Source: an uncultured Bacteroidota bacterium
GTDB lineage: Bacteria; Bacteroidota; Bacteroidia; Bacteroidales; P3
NCBI GenBank assembly: GCA_902800395.1
Contig: CADCEC010000012.1
Coordinates: 1-64,000 of the forward strand
Reading direction: 5' to 3'
DNA: 64,000 nt
Part shown: positions 1 to 7,798 of the stretch, in pieces
Position numbering within the stretch: the stretch's first letter is position 1
How the letters are laid out: every line of letters begins with the position of its first letter
The notes under the pieces: model-generated
Databases searched by the model: none
What the model saw: only the letters and a program-made list of their open reading frames with translations
Told to the model about the DNA's origin: nothing
Program-made: the position numbers and the translations under genes

Positions 1-54
1 GTGTTAAGCCTGCCGCTAGCGTTCATCCTGAGCCAGGATCAAACTCTTCATTGT
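1..54 (-). rRNA. rrs: 16S ribosomal RNA, 5' end only (partial)
   Basis: The reverse complement contains the universal 16S start AGAGTTTGATCCTGGCTCAG followed by GATGAACGCTAGCGGCAGGC, the Bacteroidota form. Only the first 50 or so nucleotides are in the window; the rest of the operon lies to the left. The mature 5' end is set about 7 nt before AGAG by analogy and may be off by a few bases. Confidence 0.95.
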
Positions 55-224
55 AAGAATTGCTTGTTTTTACCTTTATTGACTCGTCTTCGTGTCCTCT
101 GCATATCTTATATGTAGATTGACACACGCTATCTCTATCTTCTCATTAATTTCAATGTCCTTTCGCTTTCTACCTATTTATCAACAAGTTTTTCAACAAG
201 TCGCTTTTTCGTCGAAAGCGGATG

Positions 225-255
225 CAAAAGTACAACCTTTTTTCAAACTACCAAA
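225..255 (-). promoter_or_regulatory. rRNA operon promoter, Bacteroidota type
   Basis: On the minus strand TTTG (255-252) is followed after exactly 19 nt by TACTTTTG (232-225), matching the Bacteroidota consensus TTTG-N19-TAnnTTTG. The predicted start near 218 leaves a leader of about 165 nt before the 16S gene. The rest of 55-400 is A/T rich and shows no gene; the small open frames there look random. Confidence 0.75.
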
Positions 256-403
256 AATTTTTTTTATTTATTTTTTCAAACAATACAGAAAGTGTTGAAA
301 ATCAGAAAAAGAAAAAATGAAAATTTTTCAAAAAGAAGCTTAAAACATCCTTTAAAAAGACATTATTTCTACCATTTTTATTCAAAAATCGAGATAGAAG
401 CAA

Positions 404-430
404 CAAAAAATCCCCAAAACAGTGGGGATT
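404..430 (-). terminator. Rho-independent terminator after the GH20 gene
   Basis: AATCCCC and GGGGATT form a stem around an 8-nt loop. On the minus strand the stem is followed by six T residues. It lies about 40 bp past the stop codon of the hexosaminidase-type gene and separates it from the rRNA promoter. Confidence 0.75.
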
Positions 431-469
431 AAAATATTCAACTGATTATCAACATGGTAGTACACAAAA

Positions 470-3025
470 TCACTTAATAATTATCTCATCAGTGAAGAGG
501 TAGGATGGCTGGCCGGGTGCGGGATGCCACGAGGGCAGCGGACCGGGGTTAGGCACTACAATTCGGATTGCTTGAATGTTTGATTGCTTGATTGCTTGAG
601 TGTCGAGTTCCACGACACAATGCTTGAGCCGCATGCCGGTTTCGCGGGGATCCATATCGAAATGTTTGTCGGCCACCAGTGTCCAGTCTTTTTCGTCGGC
701 GGAGGCGTATACCTTTATCTGTATCGGGGCCAGAATCCAGTCGAAGGTGTTCTGCATAAAGCGCATACTGATTTCCTGAATGCCTGATTGCTTGATTGTT
801 TGAGTGGGCAACTCGATGACAGCGTCAATACTATCACCCCAGTAGCCTTGCCAATGGCCGTCGGCGTAGGTGGTGTTGGAGCCGAGCTGGCCGTCGATGA
901 GGGCGGACTCTCCCCCACCCGAGTAGATGGCCTTATAGTCGCTGTACTTGGTGTTGAGGGTTATCTTGGCGCCCATGCCGAGGTGGCTCAGCAGGTACTG
1001 TTCGCTGATGACACCCTCGCCATATTCATTATATGATATAGCACGGATGGTGGCGGAACGCTCCAGCGGGAAGGAGCCTTCGTATTTCGTGGAGGAGGCG
1101 GTGGGCTCGCTACCGTCGAGGGTATAGTAGATGGGGCGGTCGTTGTAGAGGGTTTTTAAAGTGCAAAGTGGAAAGTGGAAAGTGGAAAGATTAGCTGCTG
1201 CCGTCTGCGTATCATTGCTTTCCACTTCAACGAAGACGTGGCGGTCGAGTTCCAGCACCTCACGCGCGAGCGCGTCATATCTATCCAATATTATATAGCG
1301 TTCGTAGTCGCCGTTTTCCTGATCCCAGAGGCGGAGATACTCGCGCTTGAGGTCGAAGAGTTCCTGAAGGTAGTATTGCTGCAGGGAGTTGAACATGTAG
1401 GTTGTCAGTTCTGTTTTACTGTCAGGGTCGTTCAGCTGTTCGTAGAGCATGCTTCTCAGGACGTTTTTGTCCATGGTAGCGCGGATACGTGCAAGAGCAT
1501 AATGGATGTGCGGATTGGCTGCGGAGTCGACGGAGAGACCATTTATAAGATTCTTGACATGGTGAATCCTTTCAAGCATCTTATTAGAGGTATTGTCTGG
1601 GTTGAAGTTGAGGAGGGGCTCCATAAGGGCGGCGGAGGTGTACCAGTCGGCGATGTCGGGGTTGCTTTCGAGGGCGCCGACGGCGTAGAGCTGCTGGGTT
1701 TTGACGGCGACCGAGTCGCCGTCCACACTATTGCCGTAGAAAAGCCTCTCGAAGTTCTTGTTGAACTGCTTCTCCCTCCTAGCGAACTCCTCGGGGTCGT
1801 CGGTGCGGATGGGATTCCAGGCCATCTCGGCGCTCCAGAAGAGGCCGTGCCAGCAGTTGTCGAACAACGCTTCGCCATTGTCGTCCCAGCAGGTGTTCAT
1901 CAATCCCTCGGCACCATTGCGGTAACCGTCCCTCGCCAAGTTGGCGATATTCTTCATGTAGCGGTAGGGGTTGGGAATCATGTTGCTGCTGTGCGAGAGC
2001 GACGGCGCCACCCAAAAGGGCGTGCCATTCTCCTTGAAGGGCTTTATCAGGTGGTCGTAGCTGTCCAGCGGCTCGTATGCCCACATGATATAAGTCATAT
2101 CCTTGGGCAGCTGGCGCATCATAGCGGGGTTCTTGGCGACGATGTCACCCCACATAACCACCCGAGGACGGCTTTCCACTTTCCACTTTCCACTTTCCAC
2201 TTTAATCAAGTCGTAGCAGCGGTTGATGAAGTCGACATAGACTTGGTCGGCGCCAAGGCTGTCGACGAGTTCCTTCGCGCGGCCGGTACCGAGCTGTTCG
2301 GTCTCGTCGCAGTTGATGATGAAGAAGGGCGAGTTGGGGATGCGGTCGTATGCGGCTTTGATACGCTTTCTGAGGAAGTCGAAGGTTGCCTCGTTGCCGG
2401 GGTCAAAGTTGGCCTTGCTGTCCATCATATATTGATAGAACGGCACGCGCAGCGTTTTTTCGGCGTGAGCGAAGAGTTGCAGGTTGATGACCTCGTCAGG
2501 GTGCGGCTTACAGTCGGCGGCATAGGCGGGCGCCAAGTCGGGGAACTCCGGCTGGTAGAGCGTATGCTCGGTGTAGTAGTTGCTGAAGTTATACTTCAGC
2601 GCATGCAGCACCTCGTACTGCTTCTTTCGGTAAGCCTCGTGCGGCACCGGCCCACGACTAATGTCGTCCATCCAACCGCGGTACTTATACGCCGGCCAGT
2701 CGGTGATGGTGCAGCAGGGAATGGCGGCGCCATAGAGACGCTGGAGCTGATCCAGCGTGAGGTGGGCGTTGCGCAAGCCTTCTTCGCCGACATAGCGGAT
2801 GGTCACCTGCCTTCTACTGATAACAAGCTGATAGGCTTGGTCGAGGTTGGCTTCAACAGGGAGAGTGTCGACTTTCTGCGATTTGAGCTTCTTTGGGTAC
2901 GATGGGGCTTGTGGCTCTAACAATTTCACCCTCTGCGGCGTCGGGATGAGGCCGAGGTTCACCTGTTCCTGCGCTGCGGCGGACAATGTGACCGCCAGCA
3001 GCAATACGATGACGAGGCGTTTCAT
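470..3025 (-). CDS. GH20-type beta-N-acetylhexosaminidase, secreted
   Basis: An 851-residue protein with a signal peptide ([19 protein letters not shown]), an N-terminal GH20b-like segment beginning near TPQRVKLL, then a TIM-barrel-like region with [11 protein letters not shown] (about 115-125) and the acid pair D240-E241 in [10 protein letters not shown], as expected for substrate-assisted hexosaminidases. The C-terminal third resembles chitobiase-type accessory domains ([10 protein letters not shown]). The likely role is removal of GlcNAc or GalNAc from host or peptidoglycan glycans in the periplasm or outside the cell. The start at 3025 was chosen because its ATG overlaps the pdxJ stop as ATGA and opens directly into the signal peptide; a longer frame exists upstream. 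Four short-repeat tracts are translated in frame, including [10 protein letters not shown] at about 276-285. The exact GH family is inferred. Confidence 0.75.
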   Translation of the reverse strand: MKRLVIVLLLAVTLSAAAQEQVNLGLIPTPQRVKLLEPQAPSYPKKLKSQKVDTLPVEANLDQAYQLVISRRQVTIRYVGEEGLRNAHLTLDQLQRLYGAAIPCCTITDWPAYKYRGWMDDISRGPVPHEAYRKKQYEVLHALKYNFSNYYTEHTLYQPEFPDLAPAYAADCKPHPDEVINLQLFAHAEKTLRVPFYQYMMDSKANFDPGNEATFDFLRKRIKAAYDRIPNSPFFIINCDETEQLGTGRAKELVDSLGADQVYVDFINRCYDLIKVESGKWKVESRPRVVMWGDIVAKNPAMMRQLPKDMTYIMWAYEPLDSYDHLIKPFKENGTPFWVAPSLSHSSNMIPNPYRYMKNIANLARDGYRNGAEGLMNTCWDDNGEALFDNCWHGLFWSAEMAWNPIRTDDPEEFARREKQFNKNFERLFYGNSVDGDSVAVKTQQLYAVGALESNPDIADWYTSAALMEPLLNFNPDNTSNKMLERIHHVKNLINGLSVDSAANPHIHYALARIRATMDKNVLRSMLYEQLNDPDSKTELTTYMFNSLQQYYLQELFDLKREYLRLWDQENGDYERYIILDRYDALAREVLELDRHVFVEVESNDTQTAAANLSTFHFPLCTLKTLYNDRPIYYTLDGSEPTASSTKYEGSFPLERSATIRAISYNEYGEGVISEQYLLSHLGMGAKITLNTKYSDYKAIYSGGGESALIDGQLGSNTTYADGHWQGYWGDSIDAVIELPTQTIKQSGIQEISMRFMQNTFDWILAPIQIKVYASADEKDWTLVADKHFDMDPRETGMRLKHCVVELDTQAIKQSNIQAIRIVVPNPGPLPSWHPAPGQPSYLFTDEIIIK
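566..601. repeat. Period-8 tract (TTGATTGC type) inside the GH20 gene
   Basis: Reiterated ATTGCTTG/TTTGATTG units are translated near the GH20 C-terminus as part of [14 protein letters not shown]. The same octamer tract recurs at 782-806, 25764-25796, 61932-61965 and 63044-63080. Confidence 0.8.
782..806. repeat. Second period-8 tract inside the GH20 gene
   Basis: CTGATTGCTTGATTGTTTGA is translated in frame as part of [12 protein letters not shown]. It is the same repeat family as the tract about 200 bp to the left, in the same orientation. Confidence 0.75.
1158..1190. repeat. Period-7 tract (GTGGAAA) inside the GH20 gene
   Basis: About four units of AAGTGGA are read in frame as [14 protein letters not shown], just before the [10 protein letters not shown] domain. 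The orientation is opposite to the tract at 2173-2203. Confidence 0.8.
2173..2203. repeat. Period-7 tract (TTTCCAC) inside the GH20 gene
   Basis: About four units of TTTCCAC are read in frame on the minus strand as [10 protein letters not shown] between CYDLIK and [10 protein letters not shown] related peptide appears in the M64 peptidase from the tract at 48152-48187. Confidence 0.85.
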
Positions 3026-3756
3026 TTCAGACATTCCAGATAACGGTGGATAGTCTCCTCGATGCCAAGATAGAGGGCGTCGGAGATAAGGGCATGACCG
3101 ATGCTCACCTCGTCGCACCAGGGTATCTGCTGGTGGAAATAAGCGAGGTTCTCGAGGGAGAGGTCGTGGCCGGCATTGAGGCCGAGACCGCAGTCGCGAG
3201 CCACCTTGGCAGCCTCCACGAAGGGTTTTATCGCCTCCTCGCGACCGACAGCATAGCGGCTAGCATAACTCTCAGTGTAGAGCTCCACGCGGTCGGTGCC
3301 CGTCTTAGCGGCCATCTCGATCATCTGTGGGTTGGCGTCGATAAAGATACTCACACGGATGCCACATTGTTTGAACTCCTTGACTACATCACACAGATAG
3401 CCCTGGTTCTTGACGGTGTCCCAGCCGGCGTTGGAGGTCAGCACCCCTTCGGCGTCGGGCACCAGTGTCACCTGGGCAGGCCTGATTTCCTTCACCAAGT
3501 CAATAAAACCATAAGGCTTGCTTTTGGATATTCCTTTCGGGTTACCCTCTATATTATACTCCACACCTATCAATGGCTTGATGGCCAATGCATCGGCGTA
3601 ACGGATATGACGTTCGTCGGGACGCGGATGGACGGTGATACCCTGGGCTCCAAAACGCTCGCAGTCCACAGCAAACTTTAACACATCGGGGGTGTTGCCA
3701 CCACGTGCGTTACGGATGGTAGCCACCTTGTTGATATTGACACTGAGTTTTGTCAT
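3022..3756 (-). CDS. pdxJ: Pyridoxine 5'-phosphate synthase PdxJ
   Basis: A 244-residue protein of normal family length. PdxJ condenses 1-deoxy-xylulose 5-phosphate with 3-amino-2-oxopropyl phosphate to make pyridoxine phosphate, the last ring-forming step of DXP-dependent vitamin B6 synthesis in the cytoplasm. Family signatures include [35 protein letters not shown] and LGLNAGHDL. The ATG at 3756 was chosen because it begins the conserved [10 protein letters not shown]; a 23-residue upstream extension would be translated from an inverted-repeat element and is unlikely. Its stop overlaps the hexosaminidase start by ATGA, which suggests translational coupling although no metabolic link is obvious. 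Confidence 0.95.
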   Translation of the reverse strand: MTKLSVNINKVATIRNARGGNTPDVLKFAVDCERFGAQGITVHPRPDERHIRYADALAIKPLIGVEYNIEGNPKGISKSKPYGFIDLVKEIRPAQVTLVPDAEGVLTSNAGWDTVKNQGYLCDVVKEFKQCGIRVSIFIDANPQMIEMAAKTGTDRVELYTESYASRYAVGREEAIKPFVEAAKVARDCGLGLNAGHDLSLENLAYFHQQIPWCDEVSIGHALISDALYLGIEETIHRYLECLK

Positions 3757-3771
3757 AACTTTCTTATTTTG

Positions 3772-3891
3772 GGAAGTTAAAGAAATAAAGAAGTTATCGC
3801 GCTTCGAGCTAGGAGTTAAAGACAAATGTACTGGACGGTGCTATTGTCTTTAACTTCTTTATCTTCTCTAACTTCTTTAACTTCCTTATTT
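3772..3891. repeat. Inverted-arm repeat element, copy 1 (no ORF)
   Basis: The left arm GAAGTTAAAG...AAGAAGTTATCGC...TAGGAGTTAAAGACAAA and the right arm ATTGTCTTTAACTTCTTTAT...AACTTCTTTAACTTCC are inverted tandem arrays of a 9-bp AGTTAAAGA unit. They enclose only about 20 nt. The same arms occur at 14502-14624, and at 30446-30937 where they flank a protein gene. This copy fills the gap between metK and pdxJ, and its right edge reaches the metK stop codon. Confidence 0.85.
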
Positions 3892-5145
3892 CAATTTAAA
3901 CTCTTTCTTTATTACGTCGACCATGTCGAGCTTCTCCCAGCCGAAGAACTGGACTTTTTTCTTGTGTTTGTTGCCGTCGGCGTCGTAAAGGATGACGGTC
4001 TCCTCTTTAGGGTCGCGACCCATATGGCCGTAGGCGGCGGTACGGCGATAGATGGGGTTCTTCAAGCCAAAACGTTGTGTAATGGAGTAGGGCCGTAGGT
4101 CGAAGAGTTTTTCTACTCGCTTGGCAATCTCTCCGTCGGACATCTTTACCTTGGCTGTGCCGTAGGTGTTGACATAGAAGCCTACAGGATCGGCCACGCC
4201 GATGGCGTAGGCCACCTGCACCAGCACTTCGTCGCAGAGTCCCGCGGCCACCATGTTCTTGGCGATATGGCGGGTGGCATAGGCTGCCGAGCGGTCGACT
4301 TTCGAGGGGTCCTTGCCGCTGAAGGCACCGCCGCCGTGGGCACCGCGGCCGCCGTAGGTGTCGACAATGATCTTGCGGCCAGTGAGACCGGTGTCACCAT
4401 GCGGACCACCGATGACGAACTTACCCGTGGGGTTGACATACAACTTGTAGTCTTTCCCTGCAAAGAGGGCGCGGTTCTTGGCGTTGATGCGTTTGAGCAC
4501 ACGCGGTATCAGTATCTCGCGCACATCCTTCTCAATCTGCTTGAGCATCTTGCGCTCGGTGTCAAACTCGTCATGCTGGGTGGAGAGGACGATGGTGTCA
4601 ACGCGCAAGGGACGGTTGTCGTCGCTGTATTCAATGGTAATCTGACTCTTGGCGTCGGGGCGCAGGTAGGTCATCACCTTGCCCTCCTTGCGTATCTTGG
4701 TCAGCTCCTGCAGGAGGATATGAGCCAGCGTGATGGGCAGCGGCATGTATTCACGTGTCTCATTGCAGGCATAGCCGAACATCATGCCTTGGTCGCCGGC
4801 ACCTTGCTCCTCCTCTTTCTTACGGCTGACCCCTTGATTGATGTCGCCGCTTTGGCCGTGGATGGTAGAGAGTACGGCGCACGATTCAGCCTCGAACTTG
4901 TACTCGCCTTTGGTGTAACCTATTTCCTTGATGACGTCGCGGACGGTCTCCTGAATGTCGACCCACCCGTTGCAGGTCACCTCGCCGCTCACCACGGCCA
5001 GACCCGTAGTCACCAACGTTTCGCAGGCCACATGGCTCTCGGAGTCGCGGCGGAGGAATTCGTCGAGCAGCGCATCGCTGATCTGGTCAGCCACCTTGTC
5101 GGGATGGCCCTCGGAAACACTTTCGGAAGTGAAGAAATAACTCAT
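3886..5145 (-). CDS. metK: S-adenosylmethionine synthetase MetK
   Basis: A 419-residue protein that makes S-adenosylmethionine from methionine and ATP in the cytoplasm. Family hallmarks are [19 protein letters not shown] at the N-terminus, [12 protein letters not shown], and the glycine-rich [16 protein letters not shown] phosphate loop. The length is slightly above the usual 380-400, as is common in Bacteroidota. Upstream are a SAM-II riboswitch, a small hairpin and a TATCTTTG promoter element, so expression is probably repressed by its own product. The stop codon lies within the right arm of an inverted-repeat element, which may also act as a 3' hairpin. Confidence 0.97.
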   Translation of the reverse strand: MSYFFTSESVSEGHPDKVADQISDALLDEFLRRDSESHVACETLVTTGLAVVSGEVTCNGWVDIQETVRDVIKEIGYTKGEYKFEAESCAVLSTIHGQSGDINQGVSRKKEEEQGAGDQGMMFGYACNETREYMPLPITLAHILLQELTKIRKEGKVMTYLRPDAKSQITIEYSDDNRPLRVDTIVLSTQHDEFDTERKMLKQIEKDVREILIPRVLKRINAKNRALFAGKDYKLYVNPTGKFVIGGPHGDTGLTGRKIIVDTYGGRGAHGGGAFSGKDPSKVDRSAAYATRHIAKNMVAAGLCDEVLVQVAYAIGVADPVGFYVNTYGTAKVKMSDGEIAKRVEKLFDLRPYSITQRFGLKNPIYRRTAAYGHMGRDPKEETVILYDADGNKHKKKVQFFGWEKLDMVDVIKKEFKLK

Positions 5146-5161
5146 AATTACACTACTTTTA

Positions 5162-5187
5162 ACTGTTAATACTTGGGTTTTAACAGT
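5162..5187 (-). promoter_or_regulatory. Hairpin in the metK leader
   Basis: ACTGTTAA and TTAACAGT form a perfect 8-bp stem around a 10-nt loop, about 16 nt before the metK ATG and 35 nt after the SAM-II core. No T tract follows, so it is not a terminator. It could be part of the expression platform. Confidence 0.5.
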
Positions 5188-5221
5188 GAAAAGATTGTAC
5201 TGAAATTGCCGTTGAATTAGT

Positions 5222-5270
5222 GCTTTAGCATTTTTTCAAGTGGTTGCAATCATTACAAATCTATCCACAT
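5222..5270 (-). ncRNA. SAM-II riboswitch upstream of metK
   Basis: Read on the minus strand the leader has GTGG at 5268-5265, then GATTTGTAATGATTGCAA, then CCAC (5243-5240) pairing with GTGG, then an A-rich linker and GCTAAAG (5229-5223). This order and the conserved GATTT, ATTGCAA and GCTAAAG segments match the SAM-II (metA-type) H-type pseudoknot known from Alphaproteobacteria and Bacteroidota. Its place before metK fits. It sits 77 nt from the start codon, further than in classic SAM-II leaders where the 3' end sequesters the ribosome site. Confidence 0.8.
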
Positions 5271-5279
5271 TTTCAATTG

Positions 5280-5287
5280 CAAAGATA
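5280..5287 (-). promoter_or_regulatory. metK promoter -7 element
   Basis: TATCTTTG on the minus strand fits TAnnTTTG and lies just upstream of the SAM-II aptamer, so transcription would start at the edge of the riboswitch. A clear TTTG at -33 is not visible. Confidence 0.6.
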
Positions 5288-5334
5288 CAACTTTTTCCCA
5301 ATATGGGGAAAAAATAATTGGGTAGTTGAATTTT

Positions 5335-5955
5335 TTAGAAAACATACCCCACACCCACCGTCAGACCGGAGACATGGTTCGTATAGTTTCCGTGCAAAGA
5401 GCGGTCCAACGACCAGGGCATATACTCCACACGTCCCTGCCAATGTCTCTTCCCCACTCGCACCCCCACCAACGGCATCAGAGTCAGTCCCTTTATGGCA
5501 TATGCATTATCCTCATCCAGAAAATGTATCGTTAATGGCGTTGCATCTTCCGAATAATTGGCATATCCGTATGTGTAGCGAACCAAACCTCCCGCCACAA
5601 CACTCACATCCCAACCCCACAGCAGTTCGGGGAAAGTATAGCTCACCCTCAGCGGAAAAACCATATCCTTCTCGTCATAATCCGCATATCCCTCCTTTCC
5701 CCAGTTTGAAATAGGCACCGTAGTAGGCACATAGATCCTCGCCCCTAAAGCAACACCCCATTGGCTGGGCAGCCGCAAATTATACTCCGCTTCGGCATAC
5801 ATACTCCACATTCCAACGTTCTTCTCTCCATACATCCAGACAGGCTCCGACAAATGCATAGTCTCGTGGATATAGCCCACATTAATACTAAACTGCGCCC
5901 ATGCCGCTATATTTCCAAACAGCACAACAGTAATAAAGATTAAGAACCGCTTCAT
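5335..5955 (-). CDS. Small outer-membrane beta-barrel protein, function unknown
   Basis: A 206-residue protein with a clear signal peptide (MKRFLIFITVVLFGNIAAWAQ) followed by alternating aromatic/polar strands such as VGMWSMYAEAEYNL, WGVALGARIYVP and VSGLTVGVGYVF. It ends in a C-terminal phenylalanine, typical of outer-membrane barrels inserted by BamA. No specific family was recognised. It starts 13 bp after the radical SAM gene and is probably co-transcribed with that gene and its lipoprotein partner, so a role in the same envelope process is possible but unproven. Confidence 0.7.
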   Translation of the reverse strand: MKRFLIFITVVLFGNIAAWAQFSINVGYIHETMHLSEPVWMYGEKNVGMWSMYAEAEYNLRLPSQWGVALGARIYVPTTVPISNWGKEGYADYDEKDMVFPLRVSYTFPELLWGWDVSVVAGGLVRYTYGYANYSEDATPLTIHFLDEDNAYAIKGLTLMPLVGVRVGKRHWQGRVEYMPWSLDRSLHGNYTNHVSGLTVGVGYVF

Positions 5956-5968
5956 ATATTATGTTATT

Positions 5969-7048
5969 TTAATGTTTCAACCGGTTGTAGTGGCAGACCA
6001 GCAGATTGCCGTCATCATCGTAAAGGTGGAGTCCGGAGCCTTCGCAGTAGCGCCACACCTTGCAGTCCTTACACTGGTCTTTCCGAGCCCAACTTCGGTC
6101 ACGCATCATTTGAAAGCGGTTCTGCCACACATCCCAGAAGTCGTCCTTGTAGATATTGCCTTGGTCCATGTGGCTGCGTACCGAGGTGCAGCCACTGATG
6201 CCGCCATCGCAACGAATACTGGCCACCTCCACGCCGCTGCGGCAATAGAAGAAATGGTCGCGGACACGCTGCTCGTAGGGACCGAGGAAGCCCTCACAGG
6301 CATAACTTACATCTATTGATCTTTCACCTTTCACCTTTAACCTTTCACCTTTAATGAAATCCAGGATGCCACGGAATTGCTCGTCGCTCAGTTGCAATTC
6401 GGGGTCGTGGGCGGCACGGCCCATGGGAAAGATGCTGAAGAGACGCCAGGCGGGGACTCCAAGCGAAACGAGGAAATCCTTGAACTCGCGCAGATGGGGA
6501 TAGCTCTGTGGATTGACGCAAGTAACGACATCCCACAGGATATCCTTCTGCTGGGCGAGCAGTTTGATGGCTTCCACCGCCTTCGCGAACGACTGCGGAT
6601 GCCGCCGTATCCAGTTGTGCTGCTCCTCGAAGCCGTCGAGGCTGACAGTGATACTATGCATACCGCTGGCCAGTAGGCTCTCCAGACGTTTCTCGTCCAA
6701 AAGGAATCCGTTGGTAACGAGGCCCCAGGGATATTCACGACGGTAAAGTTCCAGCCCCACCTCCTCGAGGTCGTCACGCAGCAGGGCCTCGCCACCGGTG
6801 AAAATCACAAACACCTTATGCGTGTCCACATGAGGTGTAATAGAATCGATAACCCTCAGGAAATCCGCCGCCGGCATATCCTTCACCGCAGGCTGCACCT
6901 TGCAGTCGCTCCCGCAATGGCGGCAACTCATATTGCACCGCAGCGTGCACTCCCAAAACAACGAACGCAGCGGATGCAACTGCTCATTGGTATGCCGCAG
7001 CGAACGCTGCAGTTCAAGACCGACACGCTGCTTTAGAGAAAGGCTCAT
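5969..7048 (-). CDS. Radical SAM/SPASM protein of the rSAM/lipoprotein system
   Basis: A 359-residue protein. The 4Fe-4S motif is C38-NMS-C42-RH-C45 (CX3CX2C), followed by FTGGEALL. A SPASM-type C-terminus carries clustered cysteines (C269, C280, C287, C326, C329, C335, C352) able to hold auxiliary clusters. Its neighbour is a short lipoprotein, the arrangement known as the rSAM/lipoprotein pair (TIGR04133/TIGR04134) in Bacteroidota. The presumed role is modification of the lipoprotein or a related envelope peptide; the chemistry is not known to me. The start at 7048 was chosen because earlier codons are translated REP sequence. A period-7 tract is translated in frame as KGERLKVKGER at about 233-243, between the barrel and the SPASM domain. 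Confidence 0.85.
   Translation of the reverse strand: MSLSLKQRVGLELQRSLRHTNEQLHPLRSLFWECTLRCNMSCRHCGSDCKVQPAVKDMPAADFLRVIDSITPHVDTHKVFVIFTGGEALLRDDLEEVGLELYRREYPWGLVTNGFLLDEKRLESLLASGMHSITVSLDGFEEQHNWIRRHPQSFAKAVEAIKLLAQQKDILWDVVTCVNPQSYPHLREFKDFLVSLGVPAWRLFSIFPMGRAAHDPELQLSDEQFRGILDFIKGERLKVKGERSIDVSYACEGFLGPYEQRVRDHFFYCRSGVEVASIRCDGGISGCTSVRSHMDQGNIYKDDFWDVWQNRFQMMRDRSWARKDQCKDCKVWRYCEGSGLHLYDDDGNLLVCHYNRLKH
6321..6353. repeat. Period-7 tract (TTTCACC) inside the radical SAM gene
   Basis: About five units alternating TTTCACC and TTTAACC are read in frame on the minus strand as KGERLKVKGER. A related AAAGGTTA tract is intergenic at 32641-32675. Confidence 0.85.
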
Positions 7049-7049
7049 G

Positions 7050-7146
7050 ATTCCTGCCGCTCCTACGGGGCTCAAAAAAATTTTTATTATTTCTTCCGGG
7101 GGTTAACACCCCCGGCTAATCTCTGTCGCCCCTACGGGGCTCCACC
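7050..7146. repeat. REP-like palindromic element
   Basis: Two copies of CTACGGGGCTC flank an 80-bp block containing the perfect inverted repeat CCGGGGGTTAACACCCCCGG and an A/T spacer. This resembles palindromes mobilised by RAYT transposases; a RAYT gene is at 13176-13631. The block separates the lipoprotein gene from the radical SAM gene, and its right half could serve as a hairpin in their mRNA. Confidence 0.7.
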
Positions 7147-7154
7147 GGAGGTAT

Positions 7155-7205
7155 TGTCCTTTCACTCCTTTTCACTCCCTCTCTCTCCCTTTCACTCCTT
7201 CACTT
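7155..7205. repeat. Pyrimidine-rich short tandem tract
   Basis: Imperfect reiterations of CTTTCACTCC and CTCTCCC run up to the stop codon of the lipoprotein gene. The tract belongs to the same general class as the other short-period tracts of the window. Confidence 0.6.
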
Positions 7206-7745
7206 GTTTTCCAACTTTATCTCCACCTCTTTGTTGAAGGTCCCTTGGTTCCAGCCGCCGGCGCCAGTGCGGTCCACGTCGGCCTGGTTCACCTTCATCT
7301 CCAGCACCTGATTCTTGTACTCGCCGTTCTCCTGACCATCGACATCGCGCACCATCAGTTTCACCTCCTCTTGCGGGAGGCCACTGTTGCTGATAACGAA
7401 ATTTCCGTTCCCGTCGGTCTTTACGGCGCTTTGCTCGAGCCACTGCTGCACCCGCTTGGGGTCGCCTTGCAGTTCGCCGTCTTTCACCTCCATGTTGCGT
7501 TCCAGCATATTGACGCGGATATCCTTCACGGGACGTCCGTCGGCATCCTTCACCTGACCGCGAATCATGAAGTTCATGGTCGGCACACCGTACATCAGAC
7601 GTATCTCCTCGCGAGGCTTCACCTCCGGAGTCTCCTCGGGTTCGGTCTTCGTCGCCTCCTTGTGGCAATGGCAGGCCGACAGACCAAAGGCACTCATCAC
7701 GGTGACGAGCAGCCAGTTCTTGAGTTTGAGATATTTAATTTTCAT
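7200..7745 (-). CDS. Putative lipoprotein, partner of the radical SAM protein
   Basis: A 181-residue protein with a lipobox LSAC at 22-25 after a hydrophobic stretch, so lipidation of C25 is expected; HCHKE follows directly. The remainder is a small carboxypeptidase-regulatory-like beta domain (FMIRGQVKDADGRPVKDIRVNML). The conserved YGVPTMNFMIRGQV segment and the downstream radical SAM/SPASM gene identify it as the lipoprotein half of the rSAM/lipoprotein system. A post-translational modification is inferred from gene pairing only. It is the first gene of the likely lipoprotein, radical SAM, barrel unit and is divergent from the DAHP synthase gene. Confidence 0.8.
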   Translation of the reverse strand: MKIKYLKLKNWLLVTVMSAFGLSACHCHKEATKTEPEETPEVKPREEIRLMYGVPTMNFMIRGQVKDADGRPVKDIRVNMLERNMEVKDGELQGDPKRVQQWLEQSAVKTDGNGNFVISNSGLPQEEVKLMVRDVDGQENGEYKNQVLEMKVNQADVDRTGAGGWNQGTFNKEVEIKLENK

Positions 7746-7779
7746 GCAAGAATAACGCCGTTATGTCAAAAAAATTGTG

Positions 7780-7787
7780 TATTTTTG
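7780..7787 (+). promoter_or_regulatory. -7 element of the DAHP synthase promoter
   Basis: TATTTTTG fits TAnnTTTG and lies only 12 bp before the chosen ATG at 7799, so the transcript would be almost leaderless. This is the main reason for rejecting the longer open frame starting at 7763. Confidence 0.6.
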
Positions 7788-7798
7788 CAAATCAATTT

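Noticed and set aside
92..298. 68-codon frame in the rRNA leader
   Set aside because: Phe-rich translation of A/T-rich leader and promoter DNA, opposite to the rRNA transcript.
1175..2920. 581-codon open frame on the plus strand opposite the GH20 gene
   Set aside because: It is the antisense shadow of a clear glycosidase gene; its translation has no recognisable family and no promoter.
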